NCBI GenBank assembly: GCA_020029595.1
Contig: JAIBJN010000005.1
Span: 1 to 64,000 of the forward strand
Direction of reading: 5' to 3'
Source of the DNA: Actinomycetota bacterium
Lineage (GTDB): Bacteria > Actinomycetota > Thermoleophilia > Gaiellales > Gaiellaceae
Length of the DNA stretch: 64,000 bases
Part shown: positions 1 to 9,600 of the stretch, piece after piece
How the letters are laid out: every line of letters starts with the position of its first letter
Numbering within the stretch: the first letter of the stretch is position 1
The notes under the pieces: generated by a model
The model's database searches: none
Told to the model about the DNA's origin: nothing
Seen by the model: only the letters and a program-made list of their open reading frames with translations
Program-made: the position numbers and the translations under genes

Positions 1-881
1 TTCGTCGACGACGCGCACCTCCTGCGCATCATCGACAAGATCGTCTCCCAGGTCGGCCGCCGGGTCGACGAGTCCTCGCCGATGGTGGACGCGCGCCTGC
101 CGGACGGCAGCCGCGTGAACGCGATCATCCCGCCGCTCTCGCTGCGCGGGCCGGTCCTCACCATCCGGAAGTTCTCGCGCGATCCCTACACGATGGACGA
201 TCTGATCAACTTCGGGTCGATCACCTCGAAGGCGGCCCACTTCCTCGCCGCCTGCGTCCAGGGCAAGCTCAACGTCCTCATCTCGGGGGGAACGGGCACC
301 GGTAAGACGACGACGCTCAACGCCCTCTCCGCCTTCGTGCCGGGTGACGAGCGCATCGTCACGATCGAGGACGCCGCCGAGCTCCAGCTCCAGCAGGAGC
401 ACGTGATCCCGCTCGAGTCGAGGCCGGCGAACATCGAGGGCCAGGGCGAGGTCAAGATCCGCGAGCTCGTCCGCAACGCCCTCCGCATGCGTCCCGACCG
501 CATCATCGTCGGCGAGGTCCGCGGCTCGGAGACGCTGGACATGCTCCAGGCCATGAACACGGGCCACGAGGGCTCGCTGACGACGATCCACGTCTCGTGG
601 ACGGCTCGCGCCGCCTCTCGCACGTCACGGAGGTGCTGCGCATGGAGTCGGACGTCATCACCCTCCAGGACATCTTCATCGCCAAGCCTCCAGACGAGGA
701 CGCGGCCGCGCCGGGCGCGACCCGCCTCCTCTCTCCGCTGAAGTGCACGGGGCTCAAGCCGCACTTCCTCGAGCAGCTGGCCGCGAACGGCGTCGTCCTC
801 CCGCCGAACTTCTTCCAGCAGGACTCCGACGAGGTCGTCCGCTCGACCTTCCAGGCAGCGAGCTTCGGCGGGTTCCAGTGA
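1..881 (+). pseudogene. CpaF/TadA-type secretion ATPase, 5' end outside window, interrupted by internal deletion/frameshift near nt 610
   Basis: Walker [10 protein letters not shown], ...[36 protein letters not shown], then C-terminal [28 protein letters not shown] in a different frame (ORFs 82-741 and 597-881). Confidence 0.85.
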
Positions 882-2743
882 TGCGCAGGCCGGTCGTTGC
901 CTCCGTCCTCGCCGTCCTCGTCCTCCTCCTTCCCGCAGGCGCTCTGGCGGCGAAGGTCGAGGCGGATGCGACCGACTACCCGGTCGTCCGGGCGATCTTC
1001 GTCACGAGCAAGGCGACCTACTCCGCGCCGGTCCTGACGGAGAACGGTCAGGAGGTCACGGGCCTCGTAGCCACGAACCTTGGCCGGGCGAAGAGCATCG
1101 TCCTCGCGGTCGACCGCTCGCAGTCGATGGCCGGGCAGCCGCTCGACGCCGCGGTCGCCGCCGCGCGGGCGTTCGTGGCGGCAAAGCCGCAGGAGGATCG
1201 CATCGCCGTCGCGACCTACGCGACGGAGCCGCTCTTCCTCACGGGCTTCCAGACCTCGACGAGCGACGCCGACTCGGCCCTTCGCTCGATCGCGGTCGAC
1301 CCCGTCCAAGGGACGACGCTCTACGACGCGCTCGCTCTCTCCGCGAACTCGCTCAGCGCCGAGGCCTACCTCGGTCGCGTCATCATCATCGTCACCGACG
1401 GCAACGAGACGCGGAGCGAGGCCACCCTCGAGGAGGCGATCGTCGCGGCGCAGAACGCCGGCGTGTCGGTCTACGTCGTCGGCATCGAGAGCAAGGCGTT
1501 CAACCCGGAGCCGCTCCAGCGGATCGCCGAGGAGACCGGCGGGAACTACTACGGAACCGCGTCCTCGACGGCGCTCGCGGAGGTCTACAGCTCGATCGCC
1601 GAGGAGCTCTCGCGCACCTGGCGCCTCGAGTACGTCACCTCTGCGCTGCCGAGCGAGAAGATCTCGCTCGCGGCCAAGGCTGCCGGCGAGTCGGCTTCCG
1701 TCTCGATCGTCGCCCCGGGGTCTCCGGTCGTGACGCGGACGCCGGCGATGGAGGGGCGCCTGCCCGAGCAGTTCTTCGGCACGTTCTGGGGCCAGGCCGC
1801 CTTCGCAGCGGTGGTCGGCCTCATTATCCTCCTCGCGGCCGCGTTCGCCTTCGCCTCGCCGAGAGGCTCGTGGCTCAAGGGCCGCCTGGCGCCGCACGTC
1901 GCCTCGCGGCGGCGGAGCGCGAAGCAGACGGGGCGCGAGCGGCTCAGGATCGCCGCCGGCCTCTTCCACGCGACCGAGAACGCCCTCGGCAAGTTCAAGC
2001 CGTGGCGCCGGCTCCAGCGGATCCTCGAGCGGGCCGACCTTCCTTTGCGCACCGTCGAGTTCGTCTACACGATGCTTGGCGTCGGCCTCCTCGGCGGCCT
2101 CGTCGCCGCAGGCCTGACGCGCTCGATCCCGCTGATCGCGCTCGGCCTGCTGGGCGGAGCGCTCGTCCCGTACCTCTTCGTCTCCTTCAAGGCCAAGCAG
2201 CGCGTGAGGGCGTTCGAGAACCAGCTCCCGGATCTGCTCGTGACGATGGCGGCCGGGCTCAAGGCCGGCCACAGCTTCCGCCAGGCGCTCCAGAGCGTCG
2301 TCGACGAGGACCAGCCGCCGGCCTCCAAGGAGCTGAAGCGCGTGCTCACGGAGACCCGCCTCGGGCGGCCGATGGACGAGGCGCTCAACGACATGGCCGC
2401 GCGAATCGGCTCCAAGAACTTCGAGTTCGTGATCACGGCCGTGACGATCCAGCGCCAAGTCGGCGGCAGTCTCGCCGGCCTCTTCGACATGGTCGCTGAC
2501 ACGGTCCGGAACCGTCAGCAGTTCGCGAAGAAGATCAAGGGCCTGACGGCGATGGGCCGAGCTTCGGCCTACGTGCTGATCGCGCTCCCCTTCTTCGTCG
2601 CCTCGATGCTGACCCTCCTGAACCCCGAGTACATGAGCCCGCTGTGGCACACGGGCACGGGCCACAAGCTCATCATCACGATGTTCGTGATGATCGGCAT
2701 CGGGTCCCTCATCCTCCGCAAAATCGTCAACTTCAGGTACTGA
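881..2743 (+). CDS. VWA domain fused to TadB-like type II secretion system F domain
   Basis: ATG overlaps the stop of the preceding ORF (TGATG); signal peptide; MIDAS DRSQSM, VTDGNETRS; C-terminal T2SSF region LPDLLVTMAAGLKAGHSFRQAL. Confidence 0.85.
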   Translation: MRRPVVASVLAVLVLLLPAGALAAKVEADATDYPVVRAIFVTSKATYSAPVLTENGQEVTGLVATNLGRAKSIVLAVDRSQSMAGQPLDAAVAAARAFVAAKPQEDRIAVATYATEPLFLTGFQTSTSDADSALRSIAVDPVQGTTLYDALALSANSLSAEAYLGRVIIIVTDGNETRSEATLEEAIVAAQNAGVSVYVVGIESKAFNPEPLQRIAEETGGNYYGTASSTALAEVYSSIAEELSRTWRLEYVTSALPSEKISLAAKAAGESASVSIVAPGSPVVTRTPAMEGRLPEQFFGTFWGQAAFAAVVGLIILLAAAFAFASPRGSWLKGRLAPHVASRRRSAKQTGRERLRIAAGLFHATENALGKFKPWRRLQRILERADLPLRTVEFVYTMLGVGLLGGLVAAGLTRSIPLIALGLLGGALVPYLFVSFKAKQRVRAFENQLPDLLVTMAAGLKAGHSFRQALQSVVDEDQPPASKELKRVLTETRLGRPMDEALNDMAARIGSKNFEFVITAVTIQRQVGGSLAGLFDMVADTVRNRQQFAKKIKGLTAMGRASAYVLIALPFFVASMLTLLNPEYMSPLWHTGTGHKLIITMFVMIGIGSLILRKIVNFRY

Positions 2744-2744
2744 C

Positions 2745-3665
2745 ATGATTTGGCTTCTCGTAGCTGCGGGCGCGACCATCGCCCTCGCCTTCTTCCTCCT
2801 CATGGATCTCGCGACTTTGCCCGCGCGGCAGCGCGGCGGCTCCATCCGCCGGGCAGCCACCTACGGCAAGACGCGCACGGTCGCGAGCGGAAGCGTGCTC
2901 GACGACGGGACGTTCCGAGACCGCGCGCTCGTCCCGATGAAGACCGGGCTCGCGCGGGGCGTCCTGCGGATCACGCCGCGGGCGAGCGTCGAGTCGGTGA
3001 CGAACAAGCTCCTGAAGGCGGGGCTGAACCGCAAGGTCTCGCCGAGCGGCTACCTCGCCTCGAAGGCCATCCTCGCGTTCGTCGGCTTCGTCGGCGGGCA
3101 GGTCTTCGCCAGCGTGGCCGGCGCTCTTGCCTCCAAGGCCCTTCTCCTCGGAGTCGCCTTCGCGTTCGTCGGCTTCATGCTCCCCGACGTCTTCGTGACG
3201 CTGAAGATGCGCGGACGGAAGGAGGTCCTGCGGGCGGAGCTGCCCGACGCGCTCGACCTGCTCGCGGTGTCGGTCGAGGCGGGCCTCGGCTTCGACGGCG
3301 CGATCTCGAAGCTGACGGAGCACATGGACGGCCCGCTCGCCGACGAGTTCGCGCTCGCGCTCGGCGAGATGCGGATCGGCGAGAGTCGGCAGAACGCGCT
3401 CACGAAGATGATGAAGCGTGTCGACACGCCCGAGTTGTCGGCGTTCGTGCGGGCGATCATCCAGGCCGACCAGCTCGGCATCTCCCTTGGGCGCATCCTC
3501 AAGGTGCAGGCGGGGGACACGCGCGCCCGCCGCCAGCTGGCCGCCGAGGAGCGGGCGATGAAGGCGCCGATCAAGATGCTCTTCCCCACGGTCATCTTCA
3601 TCTTCCCGGCCATGTTCATCGTCATCCTCGGACCTGCGTTCCTCAACCTGTCGGAGCTCTTCTAG
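2745..3665 (+). CDS. TadC-like type II secretion system F family protein
   Basis: ELPDALDLLAVSVEAGLGFDGAI and C-terminal hydrophobic segments; directly follows tadB-like gene. Confidence 0.85.
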   Translation: MIWLLVAAGATIALAFFLLMDLATLPARQRGGSIRRAATYGKTRTVASGSVLDDGTFRDRALVPMKTGLARGVLRITPRASVESVTNKLLKAGLNRKVSPSGYLASKAILAFVGFVGGQVFASVAGALASKALLLGVAFAFVGFMLPDVFVTLKMRGRKEVLRAELPDALDLLAVSVEAGLGFDGAISKLTEHMDGPLADEFALALGEMRIGESRQNALTKMMKRVDTPELSAFVRAIIQADQLGISLGRILKVQAGDTRARRQLAAEERAMKAPIKMLFPTVIFIFPAMFIVILGPAFLNLSELF

Positions 3666-3671
3666 CCTCCG

Positions 3672-5135
3672 GTGCCCCACGCGGAGCATGAGGCCGTGAG
3701 CGAGGAGTCGACGAAGGGTCCTAGCAAGGTCGAGGCAGAGACCGGCTTCGGCACCGGACTTCGCGGGAAGCTCGAGAAGCGGCGAGAGCCGCCTGCGGCG
3801 AACGGCGCCGCCGTCCCGCAGGCGGACGAGCCACCCGAGGCGCCTGCTGCCCCGAACCCGGTCGCCGCCGTCCCTGACTCGTCTGAGGCCGACGCGCTCC
3901 GCGCCGAGCTCGCCGTCTCCCTCGACCGCGAGCGTGAGCTCCGGGCGGAGCTCGCCGCCGCTATCGTGGTGCGGGACGACACCGCCGCGCTCGACAGCGA
4001 CTTTGCCGCGCGCGGCGCCGAGCTCGACGTTCGTGCCGCTAGGGTCGCCTCGACCGAGCAGGAGCTCGAGCTGCGGGAGGCGCGGCTCACCGAGCAGGTC
4101 CAGAACTTCCGCGAGGAGCGGGAACGGCTCTCGGAGCTCGAGACGCGCCTCACGGCGACAGAGGCGCTGACCGGCGAGCGTTCCGACCAAGTCGAGGCGA
4201 AGCTCCGCGAGCTCCGCGAGCGTGACCGCGAGCGCGAGAAGCTCTCCGCTGAGCTGGCCAAGCAGGCCCAGACGCTGAACTCACAGGAGACGAAGCTCGT
4301 TCGCCGCGAGCAGGCTGTCGCCAGCCGCGAGGCGGAGATGAAGGCCCGCCAGGAGGCCCGGGACCGGGCGCTCGCCGAGCGCGAAGGCGCGCTGCGTGAG
4401 CAGGAGAAGGGCTACTCCAAGAGCGAGCAGACCTTCGCCGCCCGCGAGCGCGAGCTGGCCAAGGAGATCTCGCGCGTTCAGGCGAAGGAGGAGGCGCTCG
4501 AGGAGCGAGAGGCGGACCTGCGCGCAAAGCACGACCGCCTGCACATGGACGCTGAGCGTCTCGAGCGCGAGCTGTCCGGGCGAGACAAGGCGACCCAGGA
4601 CTCCGTCGCCCTCTTGGCGGATCTCGATCGCCGGGAGGCCGAGCTCGCCGCACGGGAGGCGGAGCTTCATCACCGCGAGGCCCACCTCGCGCGGGTGGAG
4701 TCGGAGACGTCGAAGATCCTCGACGTCGAGGCTCTCCAGGAGCGGCTCAAGGAGCGTGAGCGGGAGCTCGCCGAGCGCGAAGCGGAGCTCTCGAACACCG
4801 AGGACGTCGTCGAGTCCCAGCGCAAGCGACTCGAGCGCCGCGAGAAGCGGCTCACCGAGACGGAGTCGTCCCTCCGCGACCGGCTCGGCGAGCTCGACGC
4901 CCGCGAGACCGACCTCGACGCCAAGGAGGCGCGGGTCGAGGCCGACATCGAGATCCGCGAGGACAAGCTCGAGCGGCGCGAGGCCGAGCTGTCGGACCTC
5001 CAGGAGCGTCTCGGCCAGAAGGAGAACGAGCTCGCGGCCTACGTCACCCAGGTGCAGACGGAGCTGAAGCGGCGCGAGGACGAGTGGTGGGACAAGGTCA
5101 CCGGGGGCGAAGCCCCCACTGAGGACGCTGCCTGA
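3672..5135 (+). CDS. Long charged coiled-coil protein (487 aa)
   Basis: Uninterrupted E/R/A/L-rich heptad-like sequence; GTG start 7 nt after tadC-like gene. Confidence 0.7.
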   Translation: MPHAEHEAVSEESTKGPSKVEAETGFGTGLRGKLEKRREPPAANGAAVPQADEPPEAPAAPNPVAAVPDSSEADALRAELAVSLDRERELRAELAAAIVVRDDTAALDSDFAARGAELDVRAARVASTEQELELREARLTEQVQNFREERERLSELETRLTATEALTGERSDQVEAKLRELRERDREREKLSAELAKQAQTLNSQETKLVRREQAVASREAEMKARQEARDRALAEREGALREQEKGYSKSEQTFAARERELAKEISRVQAKEEALEEREADLRAKHDRLHMDAERLERELSGRDKATQDSVALLADLDRREAELAAREAELHHREAHLARVESETSKILDVEALQERLKERERELAEREAELSNTEDVVESQRKRLERREKRLTETESSLRDRLGELDARETDLDAKEARVEADIEIREDKLERREAELSDLQERLGQKENELAAYVTQVQTELKRREDEWWDKVTGGEAPTEDAA

Positions 5136-5141
5136 TCCGAG

Positions 5142-5819
5142 CTAGGCCGGCGCGGCTTCGGGCGCCCGCCAGCGCTCGAGGGCGTCCCAGCAGGACACCG
5201 TGTCCGCCGACACCTGCGCGCCCAGATCCGCGGGCGAGCGCGCCCATGAGAGCTCGGCCACTTTCGCTGAATGCGGCTCGGGCTCGGCTTCTTCGCCCAG
5301 CATGGCGTGGTAGACGATCAGCGCAGAGCCGGTGTCGTCGCTGACGACCACGGCGACGGGCTGGAACCCGGGGAGATCTCCCTCTCCGAGCCCGATCTCC
5401 TCTGCCGCGTCGGCGAGCACGGCGTCGCGCGCCTGCTCGGCCGGGCTGAGCCCTCCCGACGCGGATGCGGTCCACAGAAGCGGGTCGCGGCCGATCGACG
5501 GCCCGCGCAGCTGGAAGAGGGTCAGGCCCTCCGGCCGTTCGACGAAGAGCTGCACCCCCAGGGCGAAGCCGAGCCGGTAGGCCTGGGTCGGCTCCGCGAA
5601 GACGACCATCGCCTCGGCGTAACGGCCGTGCCGGTGGAGGATCGCGCCGTCGCGCGAGACGCCGTGGCAGAAGGCGATCGGGCCGTCGAAACGGCCCCTG
5701 GTCCGGGAGAGGACGAGCGCAGCGTCGTCGACGGCCCGCAGGAGCGGCCCGTCGGCGGGGAGCCCGAACGGGAAGGGGCGGAACCTCGGCTCGGCGTCCA
5801 GGGGCACGATCGCGTGCAT
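5142..5819 (-). CDS. NUDIX-like hydrolase
   Basis: Protein MHAIVPLDAEPRF...; region DAVLADAAEEIGLGEGDL resembles a Nudix box. Confidence 0.5.
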   Translation of the reverse strand: MHAIVPLDAEPRFRPFPFGLPADGPLLRAVDDAALVLSRTRGRFDGPIAFCHGVSRDGAILHRHGRYAEAMVVFAEPTQAYRLGFALGVQLFVERPEGLTLFQLRGPSIGRDPLLWTASASGGLSPAEQARDAVLADAAEEIGLGEGDLPGFQPVAVVVSDDTGSALIVYHAMLGEEAEPEPHSAKVAELSWARSPADLGAQVSADTVSCWDALERWRAPEAAPA

Positions 5820-5864
5820 GGGCCGAAGTGTGGCGGACCAGGCCGACGTGACGCGCCAACGACC

Positions 5865-6655
5865 CTAGGCGGGAATCTTGTCGGTGCCGGAACCGCCGTT
5901 GATATTGGTGTCGGCCTGGTCGTCCGCCGCGTCGAGCGTGTCGTTCCCGATCCCGCCGATGAGGCTGTCCGCGCCCGCCCCGCCGACGATCTGGTCGTTG
6001 CCGTCGTTGCCGTTGAGAAAGTCGTTGCCGCCGTTGCCGAAGATTCTGGTCGTTGCCGGCGAAGGCCTGGACGACGTCGTTCCCCGTCCCGCCGACGATG
6101 ACGTCGTCCTGCCCGGCTCCGTTGATCTCGTCGCCGAGGTCGCCGGCGACGAGGACGAGCCGGCCGGGGTACTCGAGCCCGGCGCCGAAGCCGCCGCGGC
6201 CGGAGAGGAAGTTGACGCCGCCCCCGCCGCGCAGCTCGAGCACGGCCGGGAAGGGCGAGAGCGCCACGTCGACGTCCCCGTCCGCGTTCAGGGAGAGCCC
6301 GTTTGCCCCCGCGGCGAGCGTGTCGTTCCCCGCCGTCCCGATGACGATGATCTGGTCGGTGGTGTCGCCGAGCGAGAAGGTCATCTCGATCTCCGCGAGG
6401 TTGCTCTCCACCGTCGCCCCGGGCGCGACGGCGCCGCCACTCATGTCGAGGACGAGCTGCTCGATCGAGCCCGCCGCCCCCGTGACCGTGATCGCTCCGG
6501 TTCGCGGCCGTGGCCGCCCCGCACGCGACCGGAGTGGCGCCGAAGTGGATCTCACCCCCGACGACCGCGAGCGTCACGTGCGCTCCAGCCGCGGCGCTCG
6601 CGTTCACCTTCTTCGTCAGCGAGCCGTAGGCGCACGAGCTGCCGGGCGGCTCAGC
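5865..6655 (-). pseudogene. RTX-type calcium-binding repeat protein, N-terminally truncated with two frameshifts
   Basis: [83 protein letters not shown] spread over three frames; no start or signal peptide. Confidence 0.75.
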
Positions 6656-9600
6656 CGAGCCTGAGCGATTCCGGCGGCGGGGGCAGCGGCTCGGGGACGA
6701 CCTCCGAAGGGAACGCCGGCAGGGGCGGGGCGACGCGCGCGCCTGACTGGATGAGGTTGCGCACCTCCCGCAGCGCGACGGAGAGCGTCTCGAGGCTCGA
6801 GAGCCCGCCCATGCGGATGTCCGCGAGCACCTGGAGCGCACGGTCGACCCCCGGGCGGCGGCCCTCGTGCCACTCCGCGACGCGGGCCTCGGGGTCGAGC
6901 TCCGGCTGCCCCGCCTGGAGCGCCTCCCGCGTGAGCGCGCTGTGGACGCTGTAGAGCTCGTCCCGGAGCGCTGCACGAGCGAGGGTCTGCCAGCGGTTGT
7001 CGCGCGGGAGGGAGGTGATCTCGTCTCGGAGCCATTGGAGCTGGAGGCGCGCGCCGAGCGCGTGGTAGACGGCGGCAACCTCCTCGATCGGCGCGCCCGT
7101 CGCCGCAGCCACCTCGACGATGTCGAGCGCCGAGAACATCGTGCCGAGGCCGGCGACGCGGGTGGCCAGCTCCTTCGGGACGCCTCCGCGGACGTACTCC
7201 GCGGCCGTGCGCTCCAGGGCGGTCCTGTCTCCGCCGACGAGGAGGCCCGCGAGCGTCTGCCCGAGGAGCGCGGCGCCGGGGGAGAAGTAGTCGATCTCCG
7301 CGGCGATGTCCAGGGGGCGGGGGCGGCTCCTGACGAGCCAGCGCGTCGCGCGCTCGACCAGCTTCCGCCCCTCGAGGAGCATGCTGAGCTGGATCGCCGC
7401 CGGGATGGCCTCGTCGAGATCCTCGATCGCCGTCCAGAGGGCGCGCAGGTCGAAGACCTCCCGCGCAACCGCGTAGGCGCGGGTGATGTCGGCCGCGGCC
7501 GCACCGGTCTCCTCGGCGAGCCGGAACGCGAAGGTGATCCCGGCACGGTTCACGAGGCTATTGGTCTCGTAGGTGGCGATCAGCTCGCGCCGCAGGCGGT
7601 GCTCGTGCATCCGGTCGGGGAAGCGCTCCGAGAGCACGCGCGGGAAGTACCGGACGAGCTCGCTCGCCATGTACTCGTCGTCCGGAAGGCCCGAGGCGAG
7701 GAGCGCGTCGTAGAGCTCGATCTTCGCGTAGGCCAGGAGGACGGCGAGCTCCGGGGAGACGAGCCCGCCCCGGGCGGCCCCCCGTTCCGACAAGACCTCG
7801 TCGCTCGGCAGGAACTCGAGCTCGCGGCTGAGCCGACCGCTCTGCTCGAGGTGCTGGATCAGCCGCGCGTGGACGCCGAGCATGGAGGGCGCCTGGGTGA
7901 CGGCGAGGCTCAGCGCCTGCGTCTGCCGGTAGTTGTTCCGCAGGACGAGGCGGGCGACGTCGTCGGTCATCTCGACGAGCAGCTCGTTCCGTTGCTTCTC
8001 GGTCATGTCTCCGTCGGCGACGACGGCCCCGAGGAGGATCTTGATGTTGACCTCGTGGTCCGAGCAGTCGACGCCGGCCGAGTTGTCGATCGCATCCGTG
8101 CAGATCCGCCCGCCGGTCAGGGCGTACTCGACGCGGCCCCGCTGCGTGAAGCCGAGGTTCCCGCCCTCTCCGACGACCCGTGCGCGGAGGTCGCGCCCGT
8201 CCACGCGCAGGACGTCGTTCGTCTTGTCGCCGACCTCGGCGTGCGACTCCGAGGAGGCCTTCACGAAGGTCCCGATGCCGCCGTTCCAGAGCAGGTCGAT
8301 CTCCGCGGTGAGGAGCGACCGGATCAGCTCGTTCGGCGTCAGCGCCTCCGCCTCGACCCCGAGACGCGCTCGCAGCTCGGGCGAGAGCGGGATCGACTTG
8401 GCCGCGCGCGGGAAGACGCCTCCGCCTGTGGAGATCCTCTCCGCGTCGTAGTCCGTCCAGCTCGAGCGAGGGAGCGCGAAGAGGCGCTCGCGCTCGGCGT
8501 AGCTCGTCTCCGGATCGGGGTCGGGGTCGAGGAAGACGTGCTCGTGGTTGAAGGCGGCGACGAGCTTCAGGTGCCGCGAGAGGAGCATGCCGTTGCCGAA
8601 CACGTCGCCGGCCATGTCGCCGATGCCGACTACCGTGAAGTCCGTCGTCTGGATGTCGACGCCGAGCTCGCGGAAATGGCGCTTGACCGACTCCCAGGCG
8701 CCGCGCGCCGTGATCCCCATCGCCTTGTGGTCGTACCCCGCCGAGCCGCCGGAGGCGAAGGCGTCGTCGAGCCAGAAGCCGTACTCCGCGGCGATCCCGT
8801 TGGCGATGTCGGAGAAGGTGGCCGTGCCCTTGTCGGCGGCGACGACGAGGTAGGGGTCGTCGGCGTCGTAGCACACGACCTCGCGAGGCGGGACCGTCTC
8901 TCCGCCGACAAGGTTGTCCGTGAGGTCGAGGAGCCCGCGCATGAGCGCGCGATAGCACTCGACGACCTCCTCGCGGAGCGCCTCGCGGTCCGGCGGCGGG
9001 CGCTTGACGACGAAGCCGCCCTTCGCCCCCACGGGGACGATGACGGCGTTCTTCACCATCTGGGCCTTCATCAGGCCGAGGACCTCAGTGCGGAAGTCCT
9101 CTCGCCGGTCCGACCAGCGGATCCCTCCACGTGCGACCTGCCCGCCTCTCAGGTGGACGCCCTCCACCCGCGGGGAGTAGACCCAGATCTCGTACCGCGG
9201 CCGCGGGAGCGGCAGGTCGGGGACGAGCGCAGGGTCGAACTTGAAGGAGAGGTAGGGCTTCGACTCCCCGTCCGCGCGACGCTGGAAGTAGTTCGTCCGC
9301 AGCGTCGCCTGGACGAGCCGGAGGAAGCTCCGCAGGATGCGGTCCTCGTCGAGGCTCGCGACGGCGTCGATCTCCTCCTCGATCAGCGCGGCGAGGCTCT
9401 CGGCCTCCGCGTCGCGCTCCTCGTCACGGGCAGGGTCGAAGCGGAGGCGGAAGAGCTCGACCAGCTTTCGCACGATCCCCGCGTGCTCCGCAAGCGTCTC
9501 CTCCATGTACGCCTGGCTGAACGTGCTGCCGGTCTGCCGGAGGTACCTCGCGAACGCGCGGAGGACCGCGACCTCGCGCGAGGCCAGCCCGGCGCGGAGC

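Noticed and set aside
503-2860. 785-aa minus-strand ORF opposite the VWA-TadB gene
   Set aside because: Arg/Asp/Glu-rich antisense translation of a well-supported gene; typical shadow ORF in high-GC DNA.
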